A stretch of 64,000 nucleotides of DNA from Fidelibacterota bacterium (GCA_013204025.1 JABMOW010000104.1:1-64000), one strand, 5' to 3'. Counted from the stretch's first letter, positions 19,508-29,581 are shown. Notes: generated by a model not told the origin, from the letters alone. Numbers and translations: made by a program.

Positions 19508-20908
19508 TCACTCTTCCACCCTCGTTCCCCTGGCAACCCACACGTGAGCACCTAGATTAATATCGCCATATAAAATAATGGTATCATCTTTAACTGCCAT
19601 GCCACCACAAAAATGATAATAATCCGTTGCCATGAAATAATCATAGACTTCATTCCCGAAATACCAAGAGGAGCCATTAAAGTGGGCGTATTTAGCAATT
19701 TGCGAAACCGTGTAGATATCGTTATAATTATTACCATCGAGCCCTCTACCCCGAGACCAACCCGCATTGATGTATGATAAACTATCCAATGGAAAATAAC
19801 TACCCTCTCCTGTTGATATCGATTCTCTCCACACACCTCGCAATGCTGCAGACACATATAACGTGTCATCAAAAGCCCATACTTTGTACATTCTGCCACT
19901 AAGAACACTATCTTCCTGAACTGGTGAGTGTAACTCTAATAGATCGGACCAATTTTCACCATTGAAGAATGAAAGTTTCAACGGATACTCATTGTTAATA
20001 AGATCAAGATTCCCAGCGAGTGTCCAGATGTGATTATCATCCAAACCGTACATATCCCTGATGGGAAATGGCGGATTGTACTGACTTCCACTACCGGTGG
20101 TAGTTTCCATGATCGTGAATTCCTCACCATTCCAGTGGATAATATCTCCAGAATACTTACTGAAGTACATACTGTTTGATGAAGTACCCCACATGTCATT
20201 AATTCCACCCAATCCAGGTGGAAATCCATCATCTGTTGGAAGATACATATACCAATAAATTCCATCATAATATGACGGCAGTGTAGATGCAATCCAAAGA
20301 TCATTATCACTAAATCCAAATACATCATACAGCCCCCGAGGATACTCTGAAAGATCATTATTCTCATTGATAATTCCCTGGGTCCATCCTTCCCCATCCC
20401 AATGAATATAATTATGCAGGCTGTCACCATCAAAGTTCCGGACCTCACCAACCACCCAAATGTCATCATCAGATAAGATGTGGGCATCATAGAGAGAGTT
20501 GATGTTGCCTGATGGTGCTCCGAAAATTTGGATATCCCAGGTGAAATTGTGAGATGGGTAAATGGGGCAGCAAGAAGTGATATCATTCCAACAGGTGGTC
20601 TCATCTTCCTCACATTCTCCGTATGTTCCAAGAATATATTGTATGATAATGATCGCATCCTGAATATTGACTGAATCATCAAAGTTCACATCACCCGCTA
20701 GAAGTTCACCCGAGGTGGGTTCGGGTTCGATGTTTAAAATAATGTTTACAATCCTGACAATGTCGAGGACATTGATCTCACCGTCGTTGTTTACATCGCC
20801 CAATTGGTTGCGAGGGGTGGCAAATAAAATTAGACATAGGATTACTGGCAGGCACAAATTGCAAATATGTCTATAGAAAGGAAATATTTTGGATTGTTTG
20901 AAGATCAA
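19508..20908 (-). CDS. Secreted protein with N-terminal dockerin-like module and propeller-like repeats
   Basis: 466 residues. A signal-like hydrophobic stretch (about 15-31) is followed at once by a complete dockerin-like pair (GDVNNDGEINVLDIV ... GDVNFDDSVNIQDAI) at about 37-93, which is unusual because the module is N-terminal here. The rest, about 120-460, repeats a pattern around DDDIWVVGE, NDLWIAST, NHIWTLAG and DTLYVSA, spaced about 50 residues, which suggests a beta-propeller built of kelch- or sortilin-like blades. Function unknown; probably extracellular. It stands alone on the - strand between two repeat-bearing gaps. Confidence 0.8.
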   Translation of the reverse strand: MIFKQSKIFPFYRHICNLCLPVILCLILFATPRNQLGDVNNDGEINVLDIVRIVNIILNIEPEPTSGELLAGDVNFDDSVNIQDAIIIIQYILGTYGECEEDETTCWNDITSCCPIYPSHNFTWDIQIFGAPSGNINSLYDAHILSDDDIWVVGEVRNFDGDSLHNYIHWDGEGWTQGIINENNDLSEYPRGLYDVFGFSDNDLWIASTLPSYYDGIYWYMYLPTDDGFPPGLGGINDMWGTSSNSMYFSKYSGDIIHWNGEEFTIMETTTGSGSQYNPPFPIRDMYGLDDNHIWTLAGNLDLINNEYPLKLSFFNGENWSDLLELHSPVQEDSVLSGRMYKVWAFDDTLYVSAALRGVWRESISTGEGSYFPLDSLSYINAGWSRGRGLDGNNYNDIYTVSQIAKYAHFNGSSWYFGNEVYDYFMATDYYHFCGGMAVKDDTIILYGDINLGAHVWVARGTRVEE

Positions 20909-21405
20909 ATTCTATCAATCTTTCTTATGTTGTAAGGTAAGTTTACAGATAAATATGGATTTGTACAAATATATCGAATTACCATTGGGGAAATCGAAAA
21001 CCTCCAAACCACATACACGCTTGTCGCCCTGATCATTTCTGCGGGTGGTATCCCGAGCCAGTCGAGGGGCTCACTATGACACTTCCCGACTTCGCTTGCA
21101 ACAAGACTGCCAAATGCCACTGCTACCGCTCACTGCGAGTTTACTTCTCTGCCCGCCGCAGGCCTACCGCGGGTAGACAGGCTGGACACTAGATTTTCAG
21201 CGTTCCTGATACCTTCAATATTCGGTAAACTTACAGATGTATTTTTTAGGAAATCTGCGGGATTCCTTCAACGGCAAATGGTTGTCGCCTGCAGGTCAGG
21301 GAACTTCCTGTGGTTTTAGACGAATAACGGATCATCTGTCGCTGGCGAATTGCGATAGAGGTATGATTCAAACATAACATTTATAAATAAAAACTGGATT
21401 TCAAC
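20909..21405. other. Long intergenic stretch with palindromic fragments
   Basis: 497 bases between two divergent genes. No convincing gene. It contains an imperfect inverted repeat at 21060-21091 (AGTCG...CGACT, with GTCATAGTGAGCCCC in the reverse sense). This resembles the widespread intergenic words built from AGCGAAGTCG and GTGAGCCCCTCGAC seen in many environmental genomes. Two similar words, TAAGTTTACAGAT and TAAACTTACAGAT, lie near 20938 and 21226. Promoters for both flanking genes must lie here, but I cannot point to them. Confidence 0.55.
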
Positions 21406-24159
21406 TTGAACAGTCATTACACTAAATATAATCGTATCCTTGCGGGGGTCGTATTTTTCATTTCATTTATCGTTTATCTAATCACAATGGCACCAACCAC
21501 TTCTTTCTGGGATTGTGGTGAATTTGTGGCTACTTCCGTTATTATGGGTGTTCCTCATCCTCCTGGCAGTCCACTGTTTTTGCTGTTGGGGAATGTATTT
21601 TCGCAACTCCCGTTTTTTAGCGATGTGGGTGCGAGAGTTAATCTCATTTCTCCAATTGTCAGCGCGCTTGCCGTTTTGCTCTTGTACCTGATTATCGTTC
21701 AATTGGTTGAAGAATGGCGAAAACCCGTTCAGAATAGCACGGATGCCTTTATTGCTTTTGGTGGTGCGTTTATTGGCGCGTTGACCTTTGCATTTACTGA
21801 CTCGCACTGGTTCAATGCAGTAGAAGCCGAAGTGTATGCCATGTCTACGTTTTTCACAGCGATCATTGTATGGCTCATTCTGAAATGGGCGCAAAACACC
21901 GGAAAGCCCGGAAATGTCCGCTATATCCTTTTGATTGCGTATTGTGTAGGGATGGCAATCGGAATTCATCTACTGAATTTATTGGCGTTTCCATTTATTG
22001 CCTTGATCATTTACTACAAAAAATACCGTTTCGCTCCATTGAGTTTTGTGGGAGTTGTCATTGTCACCGGCTTGGCATTTGCAATCGTATATCTTGGGGT
22101 GATCAAGGGGATCCCAAATCTTCTCCATAAAACGGGACTAAGTTTTACCATTCTGACTTTGCTTGGTGTATTCGTCGCTACTGGTTTTTTTATTCGATTT
22201 AAAAAACCGATTCCCGCCACATTATTTGCCAGCCTTGCGCTGATTTTGGTGGGTTATTCCACGTATACAACCATATTTATCCGTGCGAAGCAAAATCCCA
22301 CCATCAACGAAAATGCCCCGGACTCTATCGAAGGCGCCATTTCATACCTTAATCGGGAGCAATATGGTGATTGGGATATCTTTAACCGGAAATCCACACT
22401 TCAACGTGCAGAAAATGCGTACTGGAAACGGTACACTAACAATCCCAATAATCCAAAACCAGCAGAAATTCGTTCCTTTATTTGGAATTATCAGGTGAAG
22501 GAAATGTACCTGCGTTATTTTGCCTGGCAATTCATTGGACGCGGCGATATGGACTGGCCGGTGAAGAACCTGAAAGGGAAACTGATCCGCTATAAAGAAG
22601 GGATAAATCCGACCCGATATTTGATCCCGCTTCCATTTATACTCGGGTTACTGGGGATGGGGCATCACTTCAAAAAAGACTGGAGAAGAGCGCTGGGGAT
22701 ACTGGCGCTATTCATTGCTACAGGTCTGCTAATTATCCTGTATCTGAATCAATATGATCCTCAGCCCAGAGAGCGGGATTACTCATACGTTGGGAGTTTC
22801 TTTGCCTTTTCCATTTGGATCGGTATTGGCATCACCGGACTATTGGAAGTAATTCATGGCTTCTTCAAAAAGACCGGATCCTCCAGAGCAGTTATATCCG
22901 CCACTCTCATTGCCTTGTTTATTCTTATGCCGGTGAACATGATGGCGAAAGATTTTAGAGAACATAATCGGTCAGGGAATTTTGTAGCTTGGGATTATGC
23001 CTATAACATGCTGAATTCCTGCGAACCTGATGCGATCATCTTTACCAATGGTGATAATGACACCTTTCCGCTATGGTATTTGCAGGAAGTGATGGGTGTC
23101 CGAAAGGATATCCGGGTGGTGAATCTCAGCTTGTTGAACACGCCTTGGTATATCCGGCAACTCCGGGATGATCCGCCAACGATCCCCATTAAGATGGATG
23201 ACAGGTCTATTAAAAATATCAGACCAATTGAGTGGGAAGCAAAAGAGGCAACGATGCTTGGACCTGACGGGGCTTCTGACACCCTTAAATGGGAAATCTC
23301 CCCCACCTACGCAGGACAATATCTGAGAGCCCAGGACCTGATGGTTTACCGTATAGTGCTAGATGTAAAATGGAAACGCCCAGTGTATTTTGCGGTCACT
23401 GTTTCTCCAGAAAACCAGTTGGGTCTTGATAGTTATCTTCAGATGGAAGGGTTGGTGTATCGGGTAACAGCCGTTGAAAATTCGGATATCAATTATGACC
23501 GGATGCTACAGAATATCACCCAAACCAGCAACATGGATAAGCTCATTATTACTGCAGAAGATTACGTTGCACACATGGCGACAAACGATGGTGTGTACCG
23601 GTACCGGAATCTGAATAACCCGGAAGTCTATTATAATTCCAATATTCAACGCTTGGTACAAAATTACCGATCGGGTTTTCTCCGACTTGCTTTAGATGAC
23701 GTGTACGCTGCTGATTCATCCAAAAAGGAAAACGCGTACCGGATTCTCAAGGACATGGATTCGTACTTCCCATCGGACGTTCTCCCCTATAATAATTCAG
23801 ATTTGGAACTTCAGATCGCCCGTCTGTACAATAGCGCCGGGGATGAAAAAGAATTCCGCCTGCGGCTGGCACAAATTGAACTGGCAAAAGATCTGTCTCT
23901 GAATACGGAGTACTACATTGGTCAGATTTATCTGAACACATTGGAGGATTATCCTTCGGCGATCCGGGTTTTTAATAAATTACACAGTCGTCCAGAGTTT
24001 GCAGATATTCCCGAAGTTATGGAAGGATTGGTGCAAGCCTATTCACGTAACGGACAGGTTGACGACGCACTTTCAATTCTGGAAAATTGGGTAATTATGC
24101 ATCCCGAGGACTTAGAAGCCAAAGAAATGTTGAACTATTTAAAGAAAGAACCGTCATAG
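21406..24159 (+). CDS. DUF2723 GT-C-like membrane protein with C-terminal TPR region
   Basis: 917 residues. The N-terminus has the DUF2723 signature: APTTSFWDCGEFVATSVIMGVPHPPGSP, a first-loop acidic motif as in GT-C glycosyltransferases (protein O-mannosyltransferase-like). About 10-12 hydrophobic segments follow, split by a soluble stretch (about 300-400), then RERDYSYVGSFFAFSIW and TNGDNDTFPLWYLQE, typical of this family. The last 180 residues are helical repeats (TPR-like). The likely role is transfer of a lipid-linked sugar to a secreted protein or glycan. The start is a TTG at 21406. A GT2 glycosyltransferase gene overlaps its end, supporting a sugar-transfer role. Confidence 0.85.
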   Translation: MNSHYTKYNRILAGVVFFISFIVYLITMAPTTSFWDCGEFVATSVIMGVPHPPGSPLFLLLGNVFSQLPFFSDVGARVNLISPIVSALAVLLLYLIIVQLVEEWRKPVQNSTDAFIAFGGAFIGALTFAFTDSHWFNAVEAEVYAMSTFFTAIIVWLILKWAQNTGKPGNVRYILLIAYCVGMAIGIHLLNLLAFPFIALIIYYKKYRFAPLSFVGVVIVTGLAFAIVYLGVIKGIPNLLHKTGLSFTILTLLGVFVATGFFIRFKKPIPATLFASLALILVGYSTYTTIFIRAKQNPTINENAPDSIEGAISYLNREQYGDWDIFNRKSTLQRAENAYWKRYTNNPNNPKPAEIRSFIWNYQVKEMYLRYFAWQFIGRGDMDWPVKNLKGKLIRYKEGINPTRYLIPLPFILGLLGMGHHFKKDWRRALGILALFIATGLLIILYLNQYDPQPRERDYSYVGSFFAFSIWIGIGITGLLEVIHGFFKKTGSSRAVISATLIALFILMPVNMMAKDFREHNRSGNFVAWDYAYNMLNSCEPDAIIFTNGDNDTFPLWYLQEVMGVRKDIRVVNLSLLNTPWYIRQLRDDPPTIPIKMDDRSIKNIRPIEWEAKEATMLGPDGASDTLKWEISPTYAGQYLRAQDLMVYRIVLDVKWKRPVYFAVTVSPENQLGLDSYLQMEGLVYRVTAVENSDINYDRMLQNITQTSNMDKLIITAEDYVAHMATNDGVYRYRNLNNPEVYYNSNIQRLVQNYRSGFLRLALDDVYAADSSKKENAYRILKDMDSYFPSDVLPYNNSDLELQIARLYNSAGDEKEFRLRLAQIELAKDLSLNTEYYIGQIYLNTLEDYPSAIRVFNKLHSRPEFADIPEVMEGLVQAYSRNGQVDDALSILENWVIMHPEDLEAKEMLNYLKKEPS

Positions 24160-25202
24160 ACAATCCTCTCGTTTCTGTTGTCATTCCTCATTATAACGGC
24201 GTGGATATCCTCACCGGGTGCCTGGATTCACTTCGTAAGGCGACATATGAACCATTAGAGATCATTGTTGTGGATAATGGATCTGCTGACGATAGTGTGG
24301 CCGTTGTAAAAGAACAATATCCAGAAGTCAGGCTGTTAGAACTCCCTGAAAATCTGGGGTTCGCCGGTGGGTGCAACCGCGGAGTGGAGTATTCCACGGG
24401 AACGTATGTCCTCATTTTAAACAATGATACCACCCATGAACCGGGCTGGATTGAACCTTTAGTCCGAATGCTGGAATCTGATGAACAGATATCAGCCGTT
24501 CAACCGAAAATTCTCAACTCTCATCACCGGGATACCTTCGATTATGCTGGCGCGTCCGGTGGATACATGGATATGTTCTGCTTTCCGTTCACTCGTGGAC
24601 GGATTTTCGATGAACTGGAAAAAGACACCGGGCAATATGATGACTCGGTTGAGGTTTTCTGGGCGTCTGGGACTGCCTTCCTCACCCGTCGGTTGTTATT
24701 TCTCGAAACAGACGGATTTGATAAAGACCTCTTTGCCCATATGGAAGAAATCGATTTCCACTGGAAATGCCGACTGATGGGCTATCGGGTGATGGTTGAA
24801 CCATTATCGGTTATATTTCATTTGGGTGGCGCCACACTGGCATATGCATCCCCTCATAAAACATATCTGAATCACCGAAACAGCATGCTACTTCTACTGA
24901 CCAATTACGAAGCGATGAACGCGATTTTTCTGGGGATCCCCCGTCTTTTCATGGAAATCGTCTCGATAATACGTGATGCATTCACCGGGCGGATGGATCA
25001 TTCAAGCGCACAGATAAAAGCATTTTGGTGGTTGTGCACTCATTTTGAGGTAATCCAACAGCGGAGAGATCAGATAAAAAGGCTGAGAAAGATCAGTGAT
25101 ACGGAACTAATGAAAAACCTGTACCGCCGAAGTCTTGTGTTTGACTATTTCATTTTAGACATCCGCACTTTTACGCATCTCATATTCCTGACAGCCAAAT
25201 AG
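24087..25202 (+). CDS. GT2-family glycosyltransferase
   Basis: 371 residues at most. GT-A fold signatures: VSVVIPHYNGVDILTGCLDSL, the nucleotide-sugar Asp in VVDNGSADDS, LGFAGGCNRG, and a DxD-like NNDTTHEPGW; later ASGTAFLTRR and HMEEIDFHWKCRLMGYRV are typical of rhamnosyl-type GT2 enzymes. A weak C-terminal hydrophobic patch suggests membrane association. The only in-frame start before the domain is a TTG at 24087, which overlaps the DUF2723 gene by 73 bases; the true start may be a rarer codon nearer 24150. Sugar and acceptor are unknown. Confidence 0.85.
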   Translation: MGNYASRGLRSQRNVELFKERTVIDNPLVSVVIPHYNGVDILTGCLDSLRKATYEPLEIIVVDNGSADDSVAVVKEQYPEVRLLELPENLGFAGGCNRGVEYSTGTYVLILNNDTTHEPGWIEPLVRMLESDEQISAVQPKILNSHHRDTFDYAGASGGYMDMFCFPFTRGRIFDELEKDTGQYDDSVEVFWASGTAFLTRRLLFLETDGFDKDLFAHMEEIDFHWKCRLMGYRVMVEPLSVIFHLGGATLAYASPHKTYLNHRNSMLLLLTNYEAMNAIFLGIPRLFMEIVSIIRDAFTGRMDHSSAQIKAFWWLCTHFEVIQQRRDQIKRLRKISDTELMKNLYRRSLVFDYFILDIRTFTHLIFLTAK

Positions 25203-25205
25203 CAA

Positions 25206-25979
25206 ATGGCACTTCGCGTTGACCATATCATTGTTTCAGTACGTGATCTTGAAAACGCCATATCTGAATTCACAAAAAAGGGATTCGCTGTTTCTCCCGG
25301 TGGTTCACACAAAGGTGGAATAACCCACAATGCTCTCATTCATTTTCAAGATCACACGTTTATGGAATTAATTTCATTTACGCCTGGGATGAAATCGATG
25401 TTCATCCGATTCTTATGTCGAAGTGGAATCCTCAAATATTTTAGATGGATTCCCCGCATCAGATCAGCCTATCGGATTCTGGAGCGTATGTCCAAGGAAA
25501 ATGAAGGAATGATTGATTTGTGTATGGTCTCGGATTCATTTCCAAATGACTTGAACGCGATGATGGAAGAAGGTTTGAGTATGGCCTCGGCGGTAGAATT
25601 CCATCGAACGCTATCTGACGGGACTCAGATTTCATGGCAAATGGGAATGCCGGATTTTCACCTGTTGCCGTTCTTTCGATCAGAATACCTGCCTGTTCAA
25701 TCTGTACCCGAAGAGATGACTCAACACCCAAACGGGATCGTTGGTCTGGATCAAATCATTGTCTTTACGGAAAATCCGAAAAAGACGGCGGAACATTATC
25801 AGGCATTTTTAAGAATATCACCCGACGTTCAAGTAGGTGAAAATCAGAAAACAGTATCTTTTTCCACAACCCCGGCAGAAATCCATATTGTCTCACCACC
25901 TCCTGAAGACCTGAAGCAAACTAATGATGGTGTCGGATTTTTTGCAGTAAAATTCAGAGAAATATCAGAAAATAATTAA
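25206..25979 (+). CDS. Glyoxalase-like (VOC superfamily) protein
   Basis: 257 residues. The first domain begins RVDHIIVSVRDLENAISEFTKKGF and HNALIHFQDHTFMELISF, which fits the glyoxalase-like domain family (PF13468); a second half from about 177 (GLDQIIVFTENPKKTAEHYQAFL) repeats the pattern. Metal ligands could be His7 and the Glu of FMELI. Starts three bases after the glycosyltransferase stop, so it is co-transcribed, but it shares no obvious pathway with it. Substrate unknown. Confidence 0.75.
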   Translation: MALRVDHIIVSVRDLENAISEFTKKGFAVSPGGSHKGGITHNALIHFQDHTFMELISFTPGMKSMFIRFLCRSGILKYFRWIPRIRSAYRILERMSKENEGMIDLCMVSDSFPNDLNAMMEEGLSMASAVEFHRTLSDGTQISWQMGMPDFHLLPFFRSEYLPVQSVPEEMTQHPNGIVGLDQIIVFTENPKKTAEHYQAFLRISPDVQVGENQKTVSFSTTPAEIHIVSPPPEDLKQTNDGVGFFAVKFREISENN

Positions 25980-26037
25980 GTCGTAAAAATTATCAGTCGT
26001 ATCGGTATCGATCTTTGAATGGACCTTGGATTACCGA

Positions 26038-27183
26038 TCAATCCATCAAAATAAGATCTATCATGATGACGATATCAGCTACATCTAACGTGAAATCTAA
26101 ATTCATATCACCACACTCACACTGTCCGACATCGAGTGTTCCCAAAATACACCCAACAATATTTACCACATCGATGATGTTCACTGTACAACTTGCATTC
26201 ACATCACCGGCAAGAGGACATGCATCAACTTGGTTAAATTCTAACACATAATCCCACACTACCAGTCGTGGGATACATTGGGGACTAAAATTAAAAACGA
26301 TCCGTCCATTCGTTCCATCGAAATCATGGTCACTGTCATCTGAAAGATATATGGGATCGCCTGTTTCGTTGAACATGTGTGCATTATACGTGGCAAAATT
26401 TCCCCAACTGGAGTACTCTTCATCCATAATATAAAAGTCATTAGCAACTGAAACTTCTGAGATACACTCAGTTGGAAGGAGACTACTGACATCTCCCAAA
26501 ATGGCATAATTTAAACCGCACTCCTCCGTCGTGTATGTGGCGGTGAGATACGGAAGGGCAAACATATCGTAAAACTCTCCGTCATAAATGCCAACCTGAG
26601 ATACGATTCCATCTGCACTATGAACTTCAAAAGTGAGTGTATTACAGGATTGCTGAGACACAAATGAACCTACGAAAGTGGAGGAATCGGGTATACCATC
26701 GCCGGTAATATCAACGTAGGTGAGCGAATCTGGGAGATTTCCCAATACTTCTGAGTCTTCAATTGAAATTAATTCGGTAATAAAATCAAAATTATAAGTA
26801 AAATCCTCTGATATTGGTAGAAGTATTGGAGTCCAAATACATTGTTGATAATTCTGTGAAGTAAAAAATGGAATTGCATACAAATGTCCGGTACCGTCCT
26901 CATAGAAATCAATGTTAAAAAATATGCCTACTGCATACAGTTCTTCCTGGGTTAATGGTCCGAATGAAGTTTCATGAATAATTTCCCAAGCTTCAATTGT
27001 ATCTACTACAACCGTAATATCAAGATCATGATTATCGGTCGCAGTGAGAAGGGTTGCTTCTCTTGCAAAGTAAGTAAAATACATAATCTCGAGTGAATTT
27101 ATTTCATAGCTCCCAGTGATATCCTGTGCTAATAAAGTTGACATGAGGAGAGGGGTAAATAAAAGAATAAGTACATTTTTCAT
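26038..27183 (-). CDS. Secreted protein with C-terminal dockerin-like module
   Basis: 381 residues. Signal peptide 1-19 (ending STLLAQ). The body (about 20-315) shows no family I recognise; it is rich in Thr, acidic and aromatic residues and contains several Cys. The C-terminus has a dockerin-like pair with Cys at its edges: CPLAGDVNASCTVNIIDVV ... CECGDMNLDFTLDVADIV. Extracellular or surface location is likely. AGGAAGG lies upstream of the ATG on the - strand. Codon use looks like that of its neighbours. Confidence 0.8.
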   Translation of the reverse strand: MKNVLILLFTPLLMSTLLAQDITGSYEINSLEIMYFTYFAREATLLTATDNHDLDITVVVDTIEAWEIIHETSFGPLTQEELYAVGIFFNIDFYEDGTGHLYAIPFFTSQNYQQCIWTPILLPISEDFTYNFDFITELISIEDSEVLGNLPDSLTYVDITGDGIPDSSTFVGSFVSQQSCNTLTFEVHSADGIVSQVGIYDGEFYDMFALPYLTATYTTEECGLNYAILGDVSSLLPTECISEVSVANDFYIMDEEYSSWGNFATYNAHMFNETGDPIYLSDDSDHDFDGTNGRIVFNFSPQCIPRLVVWDYVLEFNQVDACPLAGDVNASCTVNIIDVVNIVGCILGTLDVGQCECGDMNLDFTLDVADIVIMIDLILMD

Positions 27184-27517
27184 TGTATTTCCTTCCTTTT
27201 TTAATACAGATAAATTTTATACCATGAATTTAAGCTACTCAGCAACTATTCGGAGATAGTTTTTCTAATATTATATTTTTGCGCTGTAAACTCTCATCAC
27301 GCTTGTTATATTCTGATTGCTCTTTTCCCAAGCATTGCTGATAAATGAGTTCGTAAAAATACTTATGGAAAAGGTTCGATTTTCGCCAAATATAAATAGA
27401 GTGAGTACTAGCCTGGAGTAATTGAGAGTAGGTTTCTCTGCACTGTTGTTTTCTTGCTCATTTAAACCCATACCTTTCATTTTGTCAACCGGGTAAATCG
27501 CAGTAATTTTCATCTCT
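27184..27517. other. Divergent promoter gap
   Basis: 334 AT-rich bases between two divergent genes (dockerin protein on -, accC on +). It must contain both promoters. A - strand reading frame covers much of it but overlaps the accC start and has no ribosome site, so I do not call it. Confidence 0.5.
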
Positions 27518-29014
27518 ATGTTGAAAAAGATTTTAGTAGCGAACAGAGGCGAAATTGCCGTGCGGATCATTCGTTCCTGCCAAGAGATGGGTATCGAAAC
27601 CGTGGCGGTGTTTTCTGATGCCGACAGAACCGCCCTCCATGTATTGAAAGCCGATGAGGCATATCATATTGGTCCCTCGCCATCTGCACAATCATATTTG
27701 AATGTCCCCCGTATTTTAGAGGTTATCTCGATTTCTGGTGCCGATGCGGTCCATCCCGGTTACGGATTTCTCTCTGAAAACACCGGATTTTCCAATGCCG
27801 TTATTTCAGCAGGAATCACATGGATCGGTCCGCCCCCGGATGTCATCACTACTATGGGTGATAAAATGGCAGCGCGAACATTGGCGGTTCAAGTTGGCGC
27901 TCCCATCGTCCCCGGAACCACCGAGCCCATCGAAGAACTCGCTGAAGCAGAGAGTGTTGCTGAAAAGATCGGCTACCCAATTCTCATCAAAGCCGCAGGC
28001 GGAGGTGGTGGAAAAGGAATGCGTATCGTTCACGATCCCGAGGGACTCCCTTCTGCCATAGAGCGAGCGCGATCGGAAGCAGGCAAAGCATTTTCAGATA
28101 GCCGTATCTACATGGAAAAATATTTAGAAGAACCCCACCACGTCGAAATGCAGGTTTTCGCCGATCAACACGGCAATGTTGTCTGTTTTGGCGAACGTGA
28201 ATGTTCAGTTCAGCGACGGTATCAAAAGATCATCGAAGAGACGCCCTCGCCTTTTATCGATGAAACGCTGCGAAAATCATTACAGAAAACCGCTCTGGAA
28301 ATCACCCACGCGTGCCAGTATCAGGGTGCGGGAACCATAGAGTTTCTCGTTGATAAACATAAAAACTTCTATTTTTTGGAGATGAATACCCGTCTGCAGG
28401 TTGAGCATCCCGTTACCGAAATGGTAAACGGCATTGACCTGGTAAAAGAACAGATTCGGGTGGCAAACGGAGATACACTGTCCGTTGAACAAAAAGATAT
28501 TTCTCCAACTGGACATGCTATTGAATGCAGGATCTACGCAGAAGATGGATTTCATAAATTTACTCCGTCTGTGGGAACGATCAACAGATTGGATATCCCC
28601 GGTGGACTCGGCGTTCGGTTCGATGATGGCGTCCATGCGGGGCAGGTAATTACTCCGTATTACGATCCTCTGTTGGGTAAACTCATCACGTGGGGGCGAG
28701 ATCGGGACGAAGCCCTGATCAGAATGGTTCGTGCATTATCAGAATTTCATATCTGCGGGATTGAGACTACTATCCCCTTTTGTTTGGAATTTATCCGCCA
28801 TCATTCTTTCAGTACAGGTCAGTATTGTACTCATACTTTGGAAGAAATCTTCGATGATGTGATTGCGGGTATGACCTTGCAGGATACGGACAAACAGATT
28901 GCCGGAAGCATTGCAGCCATCCTACAACAACAGAAAACCGTTAAAACGGTTCAAGCACCTGCATCAACACCCTCAAACTGGCTAACCACTGGTCGGAAAG
29001 AGAACCTTCGATGA
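27518..29014 (+). CDS. accC: Biotin carboxylase subunit (acetyl-/propionyl-CoA carboxylase)
   Basis: 498 residues. ATP-dependent carboxylation of biotin on a carrier. Family start KKILVANRGEIAVRIIRSC; ATP-grasp loop KAAGGGGGKGMRIV; EMNTRLQVEHPVTEMVNGIDLV and the C-terminal lobe FTPSVGTI are intact. The next gene (overlap ATGA at 29011) encodes the matching biotin carrier, and a methylmalonyl-CoA mutase follows. Taken together this points to propionyl-CoA rather than acetyl-CoA carboxylase, but the carboxyltransferase subunit, which would decide, is not in the window. Confidence 0.93.
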   Translation: MLKKILVANRGEIAVRIIRSCQEMGIETVAVFSDADRTALHVLKADEAYHIGPSPSAQSYLNVPRILEVISISGADAVHPGYGFLSENTGFSNAVISAGITWIGPPPDVITTMGDKMAARTLAVQVGAPIVPGTTEPIEELAEAESVAEKIGYPILIKAAGGGGGKGMRIVHDPEGLPSAIERARSEAGKAFSDSRIYMEKYLEEPHHVEMQVFADQHGNVVCFGERECSVQRRYQKIIEETPSPFIDETLRKSLQKTALEITHACQYQGAGTIEFLVDKHKNFYFLEMNTRLQVEHPVTEMVNGIDLVKEQIRVANGDTLSVEQKDISPTGHAIECRIYAEDGFHKFTPSVGTINRLDIPGGLGVRFDDGVHAGQVITPYYDPLLGKLITWGRDRDEALIRMVRALSEFHICGIETTIPFCLEFIRHHSFSTGQYCTHTLEEIFDDVIAGMTLQDTDKQIAGSIAAILQQQKTVKTVQAPASTPSNWLTTGRKENLR

Positions 29015-29517
29015 AGATGGTGACAGTCATTGATGGCCACGAATTTGAATTCCACATTCAGCAGAACCATCAAGAATTACGTATCGAGTATGACGGAAAT
29101 CAGGTCATGGCAGATTGTGTGCCGCTCTCCAATGGGTCATTTTCGGTGTTGCTCAACGGTAAATCCTACCTTATCAAATTGTATGCGAACGATGGCAGTG
29201 TGGAGGTGACGGTAGGTCAGCAAAAGCAAATCATCCAGATTAAAGATGAGACGCGCCTGCTATTGGAAAAATATGGATTTAAATCCCGTGAATTAAATCA
29301 TGTGGGAGAAATACATGTGCCCATCCCCGGATTGCTCACCCATATATTTGTGAAACCAGGTGACAAGGTGGAAAAAGGTGAGAAATTGGCTATTTTGGAA
29401 GCGATGAAGATGGAAAACGAAATCAGTGCTCCCGTTGCGGGGATGGTTAAAAAATGCCATATCTCTGAAGGAACGGCTGTAGATAAAGGCGAACTGATTA
29501 TGGAATTGGATATCTAA
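29011..29517 (+). CDS. Biotin carboxyl carrier subunit with BT-like N-terminal domain
   Basis: 168 residues. The C-terminal biotinyl domain has AMKM at 131-134, so Lys133 is the biotinylated residue. Residues 1-90 are beta-rich (NGSFSVLLNGKSYLIKLY, DETRLLLEK) and look like the BT domain that links the biotin carboxylase and carrier parts in propionyl-CoA carboxylase alpha. Together with the previous gene it therefore equals a split alpha subunit. The ATG overlaps the accC stop (ATGA). birA, which attaches the biotin, is three genes downstream. Confidence 0.9.
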   Translation: MKMVTVIDGHEFEFHIQQNHQELRIEYDGNQVMADCVPLSNGSFSVLLNGKSYLIKLYANDGSVEVTVGQQKQIIQIKDETRLLLEKYGFKSRELNHVGEIHVPIPGLLTHIFVKPGDKVEKGEKLAILEAMKMENEISAPVAGMVKKCHISEGTAVDKGELIMELDI

Positions 29518-29534
29518 AATTTTAAATTTGACGA

Positions 29535-29551
29535 TAACCCTGTGAGGGTTA
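29535..29551. repeat. Short perfect hairpin TAACCCT-gtg-AGGGTTA
   Basis: A 7-base-pair perfect stem with a three-base loop between the biotin carrier gene and the DjlA-like gene. It has no T-tract, so it is unlikely to be a strong terminator. Related AACCCTG-type palindromes occur at 49113-49145 and, degenerate, near 6997-7020. Confidence 0.6.
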
Positions 29552-29581
29552 AACAATAAATATTAGGAGAATTATAAGTTT

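Noticed and set aside
20905..21120. 71-codon - strand frame in the gap upstream of the 19508-20908 gene
   Set aside because: It reads through palindromic intergenic repeat words and overlaps the start of the dockerin gene; such frames are repeat artefacts.
27271..27570. 99-codon frame on the - strand before accC
   Set aside because: It overlaps the accC start, has no ribosome site and no recognisable sequence.
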